DNA from: Chrysaora quinquecirrha
Lineage: Eukaryota > Cnidaria > Scyphozoa > Semaeostomeae > Pelagiidae
Length of the DNA stretch: 64,000 nt
Assembly: GCA_014526335.1 (NCBI GenBank)
Contig: JACTAT010000036.1
Location: forward strand, 744,001 to 808,000
Direction of reading: 5' to 3'
Both the position numbers and the translations under genes were made by a program. Positions 1 through 13,300 of the stretch are shown one piece after another (the first letter of the stretch is position 1; the number at the start of each line of letters is the position of its first letter). A model generated the notes under the pieces. It was not told the DNA's origin and ran no database searches. It saw only the letters and a list, made by a program, of their open reading frames with translations.

Positions 1-1350
1 CTACTTTATTTTTAAAAAGAAAACAGCAAAACCACTGTATCTCACAAGATGATTGGTCTTTAAAACGATGCCATCTCAGCACTACTTTCTGGTTTGTGCT
101 TTTGTATCTGCATCTGGGCCTAAATTTCGGACTTTTCAGTTGTTTCGGTCTGTTTCTGACGTTTATACTCAAAAGAGTGTCATGGCTTTTAAAAAAGCTA
201 AGTATTTCAAAAAATGTTTTTGCTGTTTCGTGCAATTTTGAAAACGGCATTGTTCTCCAATGCAATTTTCAAGTTTCGTTTTGCAAAAAACCTGTTCTAG
301 AAAATAGTGTTCTAGTCTTTTCCTTCTAGGATCCTCTTAGAAGTCTCCGTCTTGGTTCCCCGTCCCCCAACTTGCTTTTTTTATATGGTCTAAGTTTGGC
401 TTCCTTCCACTTCTCTGGATTTTTGTGCCTGTCTGTCCTTCTTGGGTAACGGGAGCAGTTTTGGGTCTTTGAAATTAAAAATCATCCGTATTGGAAGATT
501 ATTAAAATCCATTAGCTTACTGTACTCTAAATAAGCAAAGCAACATATGCCTATAAAAACACTATCTGTTACAACACAGTCATCTGTTTAATAGAAGTGC
601 GAAATCCCGCAAGGGACATTTCTAGACATTTCTTTTTGGGGCTCTCAATTTTTGATTACTGGATGAAAAACCTACATAGTACTTATTGAATGCGTACGCA
701 TTTCGTGAAATGCATATTCAGTGCTGCTTAGAAGTGATTCGAATAGAGGTGCAACAGACTATTCTTTCTTGCGATGACTATTTGTCGCATCAGTCTACCT
801 GTGTAGTAGTACTAGTAGTCTATATTTGCCAGAAGCCTAATGGGTGGGATTCGAGTTTCAACAAATCTTTCTTTCCACTAAATTTGAAAGATTAAATCTC
901 CGTCAAAGTTGCAGTTGTGTTGTTATGTGGAATTTTGGACTGTGTCTACTGTAAATGCTGAATCAAACGCCTTGGCAAGCGGGCTCTTATTAGAAAAGAA
1001 ACGGAAAATGGCTCCGGGAGGGGGCTGCCTTTCGTAAGGAGGCGTTAAATCTTGCATTTGCAGTTCCTGAAAAACGTATGCTTTCTGTTAACAAATGCTG
1101 CAGCTTTCGGAGAGTCCTGACTGTAATTTTGTACGGCAGATTAGACTGTACGGCAGATAGCTCTTCATTTTGTACTGTAGATAACAGAAACGACATTTCA
1201 GATCTCCTGAATGTAAAATCTATGGGGACATCCTGGGAGTTCATTTGCAGGTAGCATCAGCCATCGGTCGAGAGAAAAAGTGGATGGTGATTTATTTTTC
1301 AGAAATGTTTATCTAATAAACTTTAATTCTCTTTCTTTTTCGCCAACAAG
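1..1350. other. non-coding, upstream or intronic sequence of the RBBP6 gene
   Basis: No exon could be supported here. The first recognisable RBBP6 coding segment starts at 1351 in phase 0 behind an AG acceptor, so this stretch should be intron. Open frames are short and have no recognisable protein signature. The DWNN ubiquitin-like domain that normally begins RBBP6 was looked for and not seen, so its exons probably lie to the left of the window. A degenerate inverted-repeat element sits near 105-255. Confidence 0.5.
105..255. repeat. degenerate copy of the 3.4-kb inverted-repeat element
   Basis: The stretch from the TTCGGTCTGTTTCTGACG segment through the CTGTTTCGTGCAATTTTG segment matches, with many differences, the central and right half of the fold-back element at 3418-3608. 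It also shares the AAGTAT and AATGTTT blocks in the same order. The left arm is eroded. Confidence 0.45.
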
Positions 1351-4300
1351 GAACAGAACCCGAAAGTTTCTCTTGAAAAGTTAAATCAGGTATCTAATGA
1401 TTTTCGTATAGGTTTTTTGTTTGATTATAGGTCTTAGAAGTTTTAGTCTTCGGCTTTTTTGCATTTAGCTCCCAATTGGCATATTGTATTACATTTTTCG
1501 TTCAATGAGCAGTTTAGTTGACATCCTAACTCGATGTACCAGCTGGTTTGCTGAACCTTCAAGTTGTTTGCCAGTGCCATTGGCTCGGTATACCAGTTGG
1601 TCTGGTGTACATGGTGGTTTGCTGGATTGGCAGCTGGATAGGCCAGGCGGCCTGGTATACTAGGTTGTTTGTTCAGTAAGCAGCTTGGGTTACAACCCAG
1701 CTCGGTGGACCAAATGCGCCTTCAGGAAGGGTGGCTCACTGGATGGACATATTGATGGACCAGATGGCTTCTTCCACCAAAACGTCTGTTCAGCAGCAAT
1801 TTGGATGACAACACAGCTTAATATACCTGCTGGTTTCTAGAGCCACACAGCTTGGTGGACCAGTGCATCTGCAAGACAATTGGCTCATCAGATGGACAGC
1901 TTTGTGAACCAGGTTGGCTTGGTCTACCAGTGCGTCTGCTCCGCAGCTCGGATGACATCACAGCTCGATATATCAGCGGACCAAATGCATCTTTAAGTCA
2001 GTTGGCTCATCGGATTGACAGCTTGATGGACGAGGCGGCTTGATCCACCAGGACGTCTATTGAGTCGGCAGCTTGGGTGACAACACAGCCGATAATATCA
2101 GCCGCTTCACAAGCCACACCACTCGGTGGACCAAATGCATCTGTAAGAGAGTTGGCTCATTAGATTGACATCTTGATGAACCAGGCAGCTTTTCCCACCA
2201 GGAGGTCTGTTCAGTCAGCAGCTCGCATGATAACACAACTCGGGTTTTCAGCGGTTTCCGAAGCCATACGGCTCGGTGGACCAAATGCTTTAGAAACCGG
2301 TTCATAGGCTGTACGGAACAATGTATAACCAGTAGCCTCTGCCGCTCGTAATATCAAGGCTGCAAGGCTCACTTTGCAAACAAGGGATTCAGTAGATCCG
2401 AGTCGCTTTTCCTTGGCCTACATATTTCGAGTTAATCTTTTCCGTGCTAAAGCTGTATTCAGTTCATCCTTTGAACTTCACATTTCTTTGTTTTGCTCTA
2501 CAACGTTTGAAACAAAGCGAAAGATCTGCGGAACTGCGCTTTTCTGTTTTTGTCTTCGGACTTACTGTTTATCTATAAATTTTTGTGTTTAATACATTGA
2601 TGTGATTTTGCAGACTGGTGATTTAGCAAATGCGAATGCTTCTGAAGATGATAAGATATCAGCGATGATGCAGCAATCAAGCGAGCAATGGCAACCCGAC
2701 CAGTTAGCATCCATTCTCTTGTTGTTTTACTTATCTTCATTACTGTATTATCGGTTAACTTTTCCCGAATTCTTCCAAACCTGCCGTTTTCGTAATTCAG
2801 TACAAATCAAACGCAACTTCAAGTTTTACCGATTTCAGAATTTGTCCCAATAAAACACGAAACACCCTTCTTATAATCTCGGCACAACTTCTCTACAAGC
2901 TCCCAGAGCAAACCTTGTATTGTTTTATTTTTCACCCCAAGTATTCTTATTAATCTTTACGTTGTAGATATGTGAACAAAATGCGACCTGGGCCTGGAGA
3001 GTATGTTTGCTTCAGATGTGGACAAAAGGGACATTTTATCAGAAACTGTCCCACTATTGGTGTAAGTACACAATCACGTACATTTTCATAATATCGGATA
3101 GGCGTAGGGAATCTCACGATCGCAGGGGAATCTTGCGATTTGTCGAATACGATTTCAACTTGTGATTGCGTCGCAGCAATCTTTGGGCTCTATACACTGG
3201 TAATAACTTGCTTCGCTTAGTTATCTATATTTGTTTGCTATCTTTCAAAAGGATCCAAAAATGAATAATCAAAGCTTTATGATGCGTGGCGGAGTCACAA
3301 AACAATACTACATGATGCAGATGAAGGAAAAGTTAGTTTATTCTATTGTATGTTATTAATTTATGTGAAGCACACGGGCCAGTAGCGCATAGTTTTTGAG
3401 CTGTATAAAACTTCAGAATTGCGATAAACAGCGGAAACATTTTGGGGCATACTTTAAAATTTTTTGCGTCTGACACTCCTCAGGATAAATTTCGCCGTAG
3501 TTCACTGCTTCGGTCTCTTACTGACGTTCATAATCTGAGGAGTGTCAGACGAAAAACGCTTTTAAGTATGCCCGAAAATGTTTCCGCTGTTAGTCGCAAT
3601 TCGGATAGTAGCGCATGTCTTTACAATGATCACGACTCGACAATCCTTCAACAGCTCCCTAACACAAACCTAAAGATCATGAGATACACGAAAAATCACT
3701 AACGTTTGAATTGTTGATGATATTTCCACTAAGGAATCCTACGATCGTGCGAAAATCATTTTAGTATTACGATCTTATGGAAGCGCGTATTTGAAAATCC
3801 GTCTCAAAGAGGGGCGATTAGTTGAAAATTTTTTTATAATCTAGCTTCAGACAAAAACTACGTTCAAATATATAACTCTCCTTTGTTAACACAAAAAATA
3901 CAAGTTCCTAAACAAATTTCTGTACCGAACCTTGGGAAAAGCTAAGAATCTAACTTCTAGAAAATTAATTGAATTGCTCTTAACCATCTATGTATTGTTA
4001 TCTTTCAGAGAGCGGCAAACATCTGTGAATCCGCCCACTGCAATAGCTACAAGTTCTGTTTACACTCCTGTGGTTGGTAGTGATGTTGTTGGTTCCAAAA
4101 CTGTACCTAAAGAACTGCAGTGTCCGATGTGCAAGAAACTGCTTCATGATGCTGTTGTGATACCGTGTTGTGGTACAAGCTATTGCGATGAATGTAAGTT
4201 TTGTTATTAATACAGTTTCGTCCTATTAGTGCAGTAAAGTCCCACCGTTACCACTCACTTTTCTATCTTCGCGTATTGTTTTCCTTTGAATACCCCATTG

Positions 4301-7300
4301 TGTTCATGTTGTTCTTAAGACAACGCAGGGCCTGGGTTTCTTATAGAGAGGTTTCTAAAGGTGGAACGTTACTGTGGACAACTGAAACTCGAAGAAATTC
4401 ATAGGAAAGTTAAATGAAGAATTCTGTAGGAGGACTTCTGTAAGCCCGTTACTTGAGTGCGTAGTTTATGTTTCGGGAGCTATCACAATCGAATGAAAAA
4501 GATCACTTTTTGACTCTGAGTACACGAAGTTTTTGTAGCGATTAAAAAATTAGGGTATTATCGTTTGATTATCAATGTTGAAGATTTTGAAGGGTGTTTG
4601 CAAATTTCAGTATAGTCGATATGAGATGTTAGGGTTATAGTAGACTTTCTCAGGCACTCTCCTTTGTTAACACGGAATGGTGGACCTTTGGAGAAGGATA
4701 TTAAGAAATAGACTTGGAGCAAGCCTAGGGTTATAGATGTAGGGTTATCAATTTATCCATATCAATCATAGTGGGAAAAAGCAGGAAGTTCTAGTTTTAT
4801 TGTTAATGAAGAAGATTTGAACAAGGTTTTGAGTAGTATATACTGCCGCAGCCTTATCTCAACCGTATTCTTAGGTCTAGATTAAAGGTCGCATTTCTGC
4901 CGCGTCGAATTAAATGAAGCAGCCTGAAACAAACTTAGTGTCAATTAGATGCGACACAAATATGACCTTTGCCATTTTTGTTTACTACGAAAATCATTCC
5001 TCCGCAGTTACTTGATGATATCGCAAATCTTTTGACACAATTTTTTTGCATTTCCAGGTATAAGAAATTATCTAATCGACAATGACTTTGCTTGTCCATC
5101 ATGCAAGAACAAGACATCTCCGGATGATCTCATTCCTAACAAATCATTGCGTCAGGTAATTAAGTCGAGCCCTATATATCTTCTACCCTCAGCTATTTAT
5201 CATTTGTCATATTTAAAGTGTGTATCCACTATTCCACATATATGTATTCTAATGGTAAGAAACTCTTCTCATTTTTAAAATACCTTTTTACAAAATATAA
5301 AGAAGAAACGTTTACGTTCAAGAAACTAAAGGCCTTGCTAAACTGGGAGATATGTCGCGCGCGACATTGATGTCCCCTCGGTGTCTTCCAGATTAGCCAC
5401 CTCTGAAACTTTGTAGCGCGCGACAAAATTTGTATTAAGAGACACGCAAGTGTTTCTGGGAGACAATAGAAACATTTCTTGTCTCCGCAACATGCAACTG
5501 ACTCGGGGGACATGTTGCTCGCTTGTCACTCGCATGTTTTGCCACCCTGAGAGACACGCCAAATACAGTGTCACGCGCGACAAGTCTCCTAGTTTTGCCA
5601 TAGCTCAAGCCTCTAAAACTATTTTGGTTTGATTTTTATTCCACGTTTTAGGCTGTTGAGAATTTCAGAAACACAAAGCATCTACCAACAACAAGTGGCT
5701 CAAATAGTAATGTTGGACAGCCTGTGGTTTTAAGCAAGCAGAATACGTCATCAACTGATAGCAAACCAGCACCGAAAATATCAATCAAATTACTCAATAA
5801 AAAGTAAGTGCTTTTCCCATAAACCTTGACAGACAAACGTCTTTCTATGTCTTATTATGGACTGATTACCTGAGTCGTAGTTTCGCTATTGAATTGAATT
5901 GCTGGACGATTGAGCGATCTCCTTTTAGTGCTAGCCTCGGTCTCGTGAGCGATAACTGGGACTCAGGTTATCAGTCTTGTCCGTTTTGGGCAGTTCACGC
6001 GAATATCGACTTTTGTCATCTAAATCTGTGGCCAAACGATCAAACATTGTTTGTCAAACATTTGAAATTTGCTTGTCCAGCAAAATGTTTAACCGTTTGG
6101 CCACGTCGCCAAACAGTGCCCGTTAAACACCTTTTCTTTTATCAAGCAAAACTTTTCTGCTGGTCGAACAACGTTTTGTGAAGTGGCCACTCAAACATTG
6201 CTTGTAAAGCAAATCTCAAATGTTTTACCAACATTGTTTGATCTTATGGCCAGGGCTTGAGTATTTAACAAAATCATCTGTTGATCCAGTGGACAGCCTG
6301 TTACCAGTTCTTTCCTTTAAAACAATAGTGCTTTTTGAAAGCTTCATTTATCATGGTTCGGAAGTTTTCGTTTCGCTAACATGTCTTTTCTGACGATTCT
6401 ACAGGGAGGAATTCAATTCGGCAAAACCGAAAACTGAAGCAAAGAATGAAGAGGGAAAGTCCGAAGGTATGTCTCCAGTTATAGAAAGAATAACCGCTTG
6501 CTTCCCTACGACATTTACTCGCTTGTCTTGGAATATATTAGTTACTGGTGTCATTTATAATCTTGTTTACCTTTTGGAAATTGAAGCAAGTCGCTATGAA
6601 TACCATAGAAAATGCATCACAATGCAAGTATGTTGCTCTATTGATCCATACCCTTCACATACCCTATACGGTGTTGTTGTTTTGTGGCCTAATTCAACTA
6701 GCTCGTGGTGTCAGAAGCTTAGCAAGGCCTCACAATCTTTGGTAGCGTCACAGCCAGAGTCGAAGACTCGATTGCTTCACCAACTACTGAGATCCTAGCG
6801 ACTGGCGCTAAAAACACCATTTAACCTTCACCTTCACCATTTACCTTCAAAGCAACGCTTGCAAATCTATATATTTCTGTGGACTTTGGGTACAGAATCT
6901 TCAAAGATTTTTGCACCATGTTTTTTGCTTTTCAGATGCTGATGTGCTTAATTCAAGTGTAGGCCCGACCACTGAAGCCCAGTTATTTGAAGAGATTGCA
7001 AAGGAGACTGTCGAAGAGTGCAAAATGGAATCAGACGCTCCAAAGGAAGAGGGAGTTACAAATGGTTCTGCAACGTCTACAGAAACGGCTCAGTCATCTG
7101 ATCAACCAAACGAACAAGTAAGAGGAATATCGTATTTTCAAATGATAAATGAACTTGTGTGTTGGCTTGGGGTACATTTCGAGCTAGCCTTTCCTTTGCT
7201 GCAATCTTTTCTTAAGAACCTTCCTAAGAATCCATTTTTTTGTATGGTCAGTCTTCTGAAAGCAGAGGTTTCGCAGGACCGGAAAGCAAACGTATTGTGA

Positions 7301-10300
7301 AAGCAGAAGGTTTTCCGTCAAACAAACCTGCCAGCATACTTTTCACTGTTTATGTGTCATGGTAAAACATTTTAGGCCGGTAACCGAGTAATAATAACTT
7401 CTAGGGATTTTTGTTCAACTCAAAGACTCGACTTTCCAGAAACGTGTTGTCTGTAGAGTGTTTCAGAATTAAAGATAAGCAAGAACACCGGTTTTAATCA
7501 TAGTTTAAATTCCCCTCGGTCTTAAACGATAAACTTGTTTTTTTTTTTCAAGGAAAAGGCCAAAGTTGAAGAGAATGCCACTGTCCCTCTTGCTGAATCT
7601 GGCAAGGAATCTCCTCGACCTACAGACGGAATTCCCACCTCTGTTGCTCAACAAACCAATCAACCTTCTATCATCCTGCAACAACAGCAGCAGTTATCCA
7701 TTCAACAGCAACTTCAAATGCAACAACAGATTCAACTCCAGCAACAGCAAATCGCATTGCAGCAAATGCAGTTGCAACAAGTTGATGCTCAGTTGCAGCC
7801 AACATCAGCAGCAATACCAAATCAAGGGCAGATCTTTATGCAATCTGTTGCAGGGCAAGTTGTATCGATGCCAACAGTTGTACCAACAGCACAAGTAAAT
7901 AAATTTTGTAGCCACTAATATTATTTGACATGTTGTTGTGCTTGCAAAAGAAAATTTTCCTGAAACCAATGTGTGAGAAACCTAAGTCCTGATTAAAGAA
8001 AGCTCTATAGCTTTCTACGCAACAGATTCCCATTTAGCACTGATAACCAAACATAAATAATGATTATTTCAGATATAAGAGAGGGGTTAAATAGTAGCCA
8101 AAAAAACTTTCCTGCTGACGTTGTGTCAATGCAACGTTCTACACATTCAATTCTGGCTTCTGAAAGTTCAATATCTAGATATACAGTCGCAAATGGAAAT
8201 GAAACTGCTTTTTTGGGCAACTGAAGGCTGTCATAAGTCTTCTTAGGTACTCCTGTTAAACCTGCTAGAAATATTACAAACTACAAAATTCTTATTCTCA
8301 TTCGCCATTGGAGAATAGAACCGCTTCTTTTGCCAGAGCTTATGTCTAGGCCCTGATCAAACCTGTTTGTTACTCTTGCTAAGTCTGTTTTCTTTAAGTA
8401 CAGCGCATCGACGTTTGTCTCCAATGTCAGCCAGAGCCTGATTAATGGAAGGACCCAGTTTGTGCGTTAGATTAGGTTTCGCTTTCCCGTTCTTCCTGTC
8501 CTAGGTAAATGGTGTTAGCTGAGTTATCCTGCCTTAGCAAAATTACGTTAACGTCAGGGCTTTAAAGCAGCGTCAGGAAAATGCATGCATTCTATATTTT
8601 GCGATGCTGTATACTATACAACTTCTTATGATACATATTCTAATGGTGAAAATGATGTATGATTAATCCTGTTTTCTATTAATTATAGATCATGGTATCA
8701 GGCCCACAAGTCATAGATCAATCTCTTGCAGTTGTTGCATCACAACAAAGATTAATGACACCTGGTATGGCCTTTATTTATATGCTTATTTCATTATGTT
8801 TATCCCCAATATATTCGTCGTTACATACTGTGTTAATGAAACTCGAGCATTGACTCTATTACTAAGTTACAATGTTATTTTTTTAGCAATTATAAATCAA
8901 GTTAATCCAGTTGCACCTGTGATTGTACGTCAACCAACACCAGGGTAGGTAGCAATTTATAAGAGTTTTTTTCTTATTTTATCACCTTATTGGTTCAATA
9001 AAAGCTTTTCTAATAGCTAAAACTGTGTAGAGAGTTTCTGTGGATAGCGCAAGGATAACCAGCCTGTGCCCAAGTCCACAAGTGGTGACATAGACACGGC
9101 AGCATTTGTGGATTTGGGCAGGCTAATGAATAGCTATAGGAATCATACATAGTTACAGATGATTGCTGATGGATTCAAAAAGACATGCAAACTGAAATCT
9201 GTCACCACGTTGTTTTTACCTACCGGCCAAAATCTTTGGATTTTTTCTCCTTCCCTGTATGTAACTGTTATGCAAAAAATGTCACCACAGCGGTCTGAAC
9301 TTCTAAATTCAGCCTTTTTAACTGTGGTCTAACCGTTTTGTGTATGATTGTATCATGTGAACTTTCACATGATGAATATAACACGCGGTGATATTATAGA
9401 TTGCTATTGCAACTCGAAATGATACATCAAAGTGATATAGAACGTATCTGGTACAGTACAGTGGTCGCTAACATGATTGATACAACCCGTATTGATACTG
9501 ATGAAGGTGGGAGTGAAATGGTGTATTTAGAGCCAGGCGCAAGGGTCTCAGAATTAGATACTCCAACGAGACATCGACCCTGGCTATGATGCTTCCGTGG
9601 CTTGGACTCCTTCCGACCTCGCTAAGGTCTTGAAACCACCGGCTAGCTGGATAAAACTATGACGCCATAGCACCTTTCGATGCTACAGTACCAGCATATT
9701 GTACGTGACAGATACAATAGTCTGCAATGAGTTAGACAACAGTGTAAGAATTATCCTCACGGATATGTTAGCGCCATGATTATTATATATAATAAAACAG
9801 CCTTTCTTTTTCATTCTAGGATCGCTGCTTCAGCATTTCACCCAGCTGCCGTTCATTCAATGGTTTCAGCTAGATTACCTACGGCAGTTCCGCCTCATCT
9901 GAGACCTAGTTCACGACATCTGAAATCAAAGCCTGGGTCCTACGCATTCATTGATCCTCTTTTTAATGTGGAGCCTGATGATATTGAAACACCGTTAGTA
10001 CCCATGACAGAGGAAGAATTCTACAGAGCTAAAATCAAAATGAAAGATGGGTAAGATACCGCACGTTTCTATCCAGTCATCCAGTATCGCTCCCAGGGCA
10101 AGTAGGAGGCTGCGCCAAACTCCACAGTCTGTAATCAGCCCTGTTTTAACTCTTTGACCAATTACTAATTTGATTGACAGCTAAAACAATGGAAGTATTT
10201 CACCGATATCGCAATTCCGTCAAAGTAGCTGGCCAGGGTAGGGACTAGGGCTATTTCTGTCCCTCATCTGAATTTCTGTACACCAAGAACTTCAGAGGTT

Positions 10301-13300
10301 GTTCGAATAACGGGAATCAATGCGAATAATTGTATGAAGCTAGGGCTGCAAGGAATTGACTTAAATTACAAAATTCACGTGTTTTTGTTCGCATAGGCGT
10401 TTCATTTAGCATCGATTTTTGCCTTATTAACAAAGGCTTCAATTCGATAAAAAGACTTTTTGTTTTTTAATAATGCAATGATTCCACAATATTTTTGAAT
10501 ACACCTGTTGCTTGTTTCTCGATACTTTCAGCAAACTCTTATGTGTGTTACCTCTATCTTTGGTTGATCAGTTGAAGAGTCATAGAGAAAGCATTGAGAA
10601 AGCTATGACTCTTACACGAACAAGTTTTTCGCTTCTTTTTGCAATATCTTCGCCCTTGCACTTTGAATTGGTGTGGATTTATTTATCCTCAGAGTTTACT
10701 GTTAGCTAAGCACTCAACTCAATTTCGATTTTTTACCTTTTTTAGCAAACCTAAAAGACGCAGTCGTTCGAGAAGTATTTCACCATCAAGACACAGATCA
10801 AGGCATTCGCCAAGATCGAGAAGCAAAACACGACAAAGTAAAAGATCCGACGATTCCCGAGACAGAAGCGACTCGAGGAGACGAACCGAAAAGAGTTCTC
10901 GTCGGGATGACTCGCATGACAGAAAAACACACGAATCAAGATCATCAAGTAATTCTCGCAGGAAACGAAAAGAGAGACCAACGAAAAGTTCAAGAAATGA
11001 AGAAGAACCTGAAGATTCAAGGCAGAAAAGACATCGTGCTCATGGCTCGCCTTCTCGTTCTATTTCTCGTTCATTCTCGCCTGACGTGAGAGAAAACAAG
11101 ACACTCGATGAAGCATAAAAAGGTTATTGAAGTTTCAACGAAGGCCCACTCCCACATGTCTGGAATCGTTCTCCATCGCCTGTTAGAAAGACAAAGCCGA
11201 GTAAAAGTCACAGAGAAAGCATTGATTTTAAGACTGTTGAAGTGAACAGTGAAGTTGACAGTGAAGAATTCAAGACTGTTAGATTGAGTGAATCAAAATC
11301 AAGAAAGTGAAATCACAGAAAACAAAGAAGAGTAGGAAAGAGCCTAAAGTTCCCGAGGCTAGATTAAAGGAGGCTAAGCAAAGGGAGATAACTGAAAGCG
11401 AGGCTAGCAATAAATCTGAGGGAAGTAAGAAAACCAAGAAACGAAAGTCTGAAGAAAAGGTTGAGCAGAAGGAAGCTAAGAAGGCTAAAAAAGATATTGC
11501 TACAAGTAATGATGAGGAGACTCGGATAACAAGTAAAATTAGTAATGTTAAAGAGATTAAGAAAACTGGTAAGATTAAAAAGAAAACAGGAAATAAAAGT
11601 AGCCAGGACAGCTCTCAGATGTCTGACAATTCAACGACATGGGGTGAAATGCTAGCAAAGAACAATAAGAAACTATTATCGGCAAAGAAAAAGCGCAAAG
11701 AAGGACAAACTAAAAAAGTGAAGAAGATTAAGGCTGATGCTGCTAAATTATCAACTGTTGAAGTCAAAATTAAACGGCCTCTTGTTGATTTTTCTACTAC
11801 TAGTCACTCTGAAAGTGAAATGGAGGTTAAGGAGGCAGCTAACCACGAGGATTCTTCAGCGAAAATCGATGCTGTAATGGAAAGCAGACAGAAAGATGAG
11901 GAAAAGTTATGAATACTGAATCGAAGAGCTATTCACAAGCTGCGGATGCTACTGTTAGTAAAATGGATAAAGCGAACGAGAAAACGTCTGCTGCTGAGCA
12001 ATCAGGCAAATCTAATATGACAGATAATATTACATTAAAAGAAAATGACGTTTCAGTTAATGGTATGAACACAAAATTAGCAGAAAATATCAATTTGGAA
12101 GATAAAAAAGTTATCGAGAATGTTTCATCGGAACCTTCCAGTCTTGCAGCGAAAGAATCAGTAGTTGAAGATCAAATTATTGTAAAGACGTCTACCGGAA
12201 CGAAAGCAGATTCAACACGCGTGAACATTGATGCTTCTAAAGACGATAACGCAGATAGTTTACGTGATATTGAAAGTACTGAATCGCTTATAAAATCAAT
12301 TGATGAAGCTCTTGGAGAATCTTCGTTGAAACCTTTGGATGAAAAACCAACGGTGCAAACTGAATCTGATTCATTTGACCTAACAGAAAAGCAAGAACTG
12401 GCAAATACTCGGGCTGCTGAATCTCATACTGACAGCAAGGCTGTTCAAGAAACTGCAGAAAGTGTTTCTGTTTTATCTTCAGCAGACAGCGGCAATGCTA
12501 CATCATCTATCGAGTCAAGTAAAGTGATCAGAGGAACATCGGACACCAAAGAAGTTAGCCAGTCTGCGGAAGTTTTGCAAGAAAAGTCATTATCGCCTTC
12601 ATCTATTGATGCAGACAACGTCATTTCCGGTCCGGGTACTTCCGGTCATGGTAAAGAAGCTGATGTCATTTCCGGTCTGAGTGAAGCAGATAATGCTATT
12701 TCCTGTCCCAATGAAGCAGATGATGCTATTTCCGCCCAAACTAAGGCGGATAATATTTCAGGTCATAACAAAGTAGATCTTGTCATTTCCGTTCATGAAA
12801 ATCCATCAGAGTTACCAAAAGACGTTACACAAACTGACGAAACTTCTGAAGATCTTACTAAAAAGAGAGATGTTGCTGGCGTTATTGTTCCAGAAGCAAA
12901 GAGAAGGCTAATAGCGACGTGGAAGAATTAGCTATTCGAGTTGAGACAGTGGAAAAGGTTGAACAAAAATCATGTGAAATTGAAGTTGTGAACAAAATAA
13001 GTACCGAGGATACGTTGACAGAGACTGGTGGATCGGACATGATAGAAAGAGCTGAAGATGCCGCTGGCAGAGTAATTCGTGAAGATGATCAAGTTGTTGA
13101 GCCAGTTGTTGCAGATGCAAACATGGGTGAAGAGATTAAGAAAGAAGAAGAGAGCTTCGAGAACAAGGAAAAGGCCATCGAGGTTACGGGTGAAACAAAC
13201 GAAGAGACTAGAAGAAGCCAATGGACGGAATAGAGATGTGGAAGATCCGACTGTGGACTCTGAAGAGCAGGAAGAAGGAGATAATAGTGAAGCTGAGGAA

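Noticed and set aside
2057..2305. 82-codon minus-strand frame with repeated VHR-VWL motifs
   Set aside because: Lies within the 150-bp minisatellite; the repeat explains the periodic peptide.
9459..9690. Possible gene fragment or SINE body near ACCCGTATTGATACTGATGA
   Set aside because: No Pol III boxes, no matching copy and no splice-flanked coding potential could be established.
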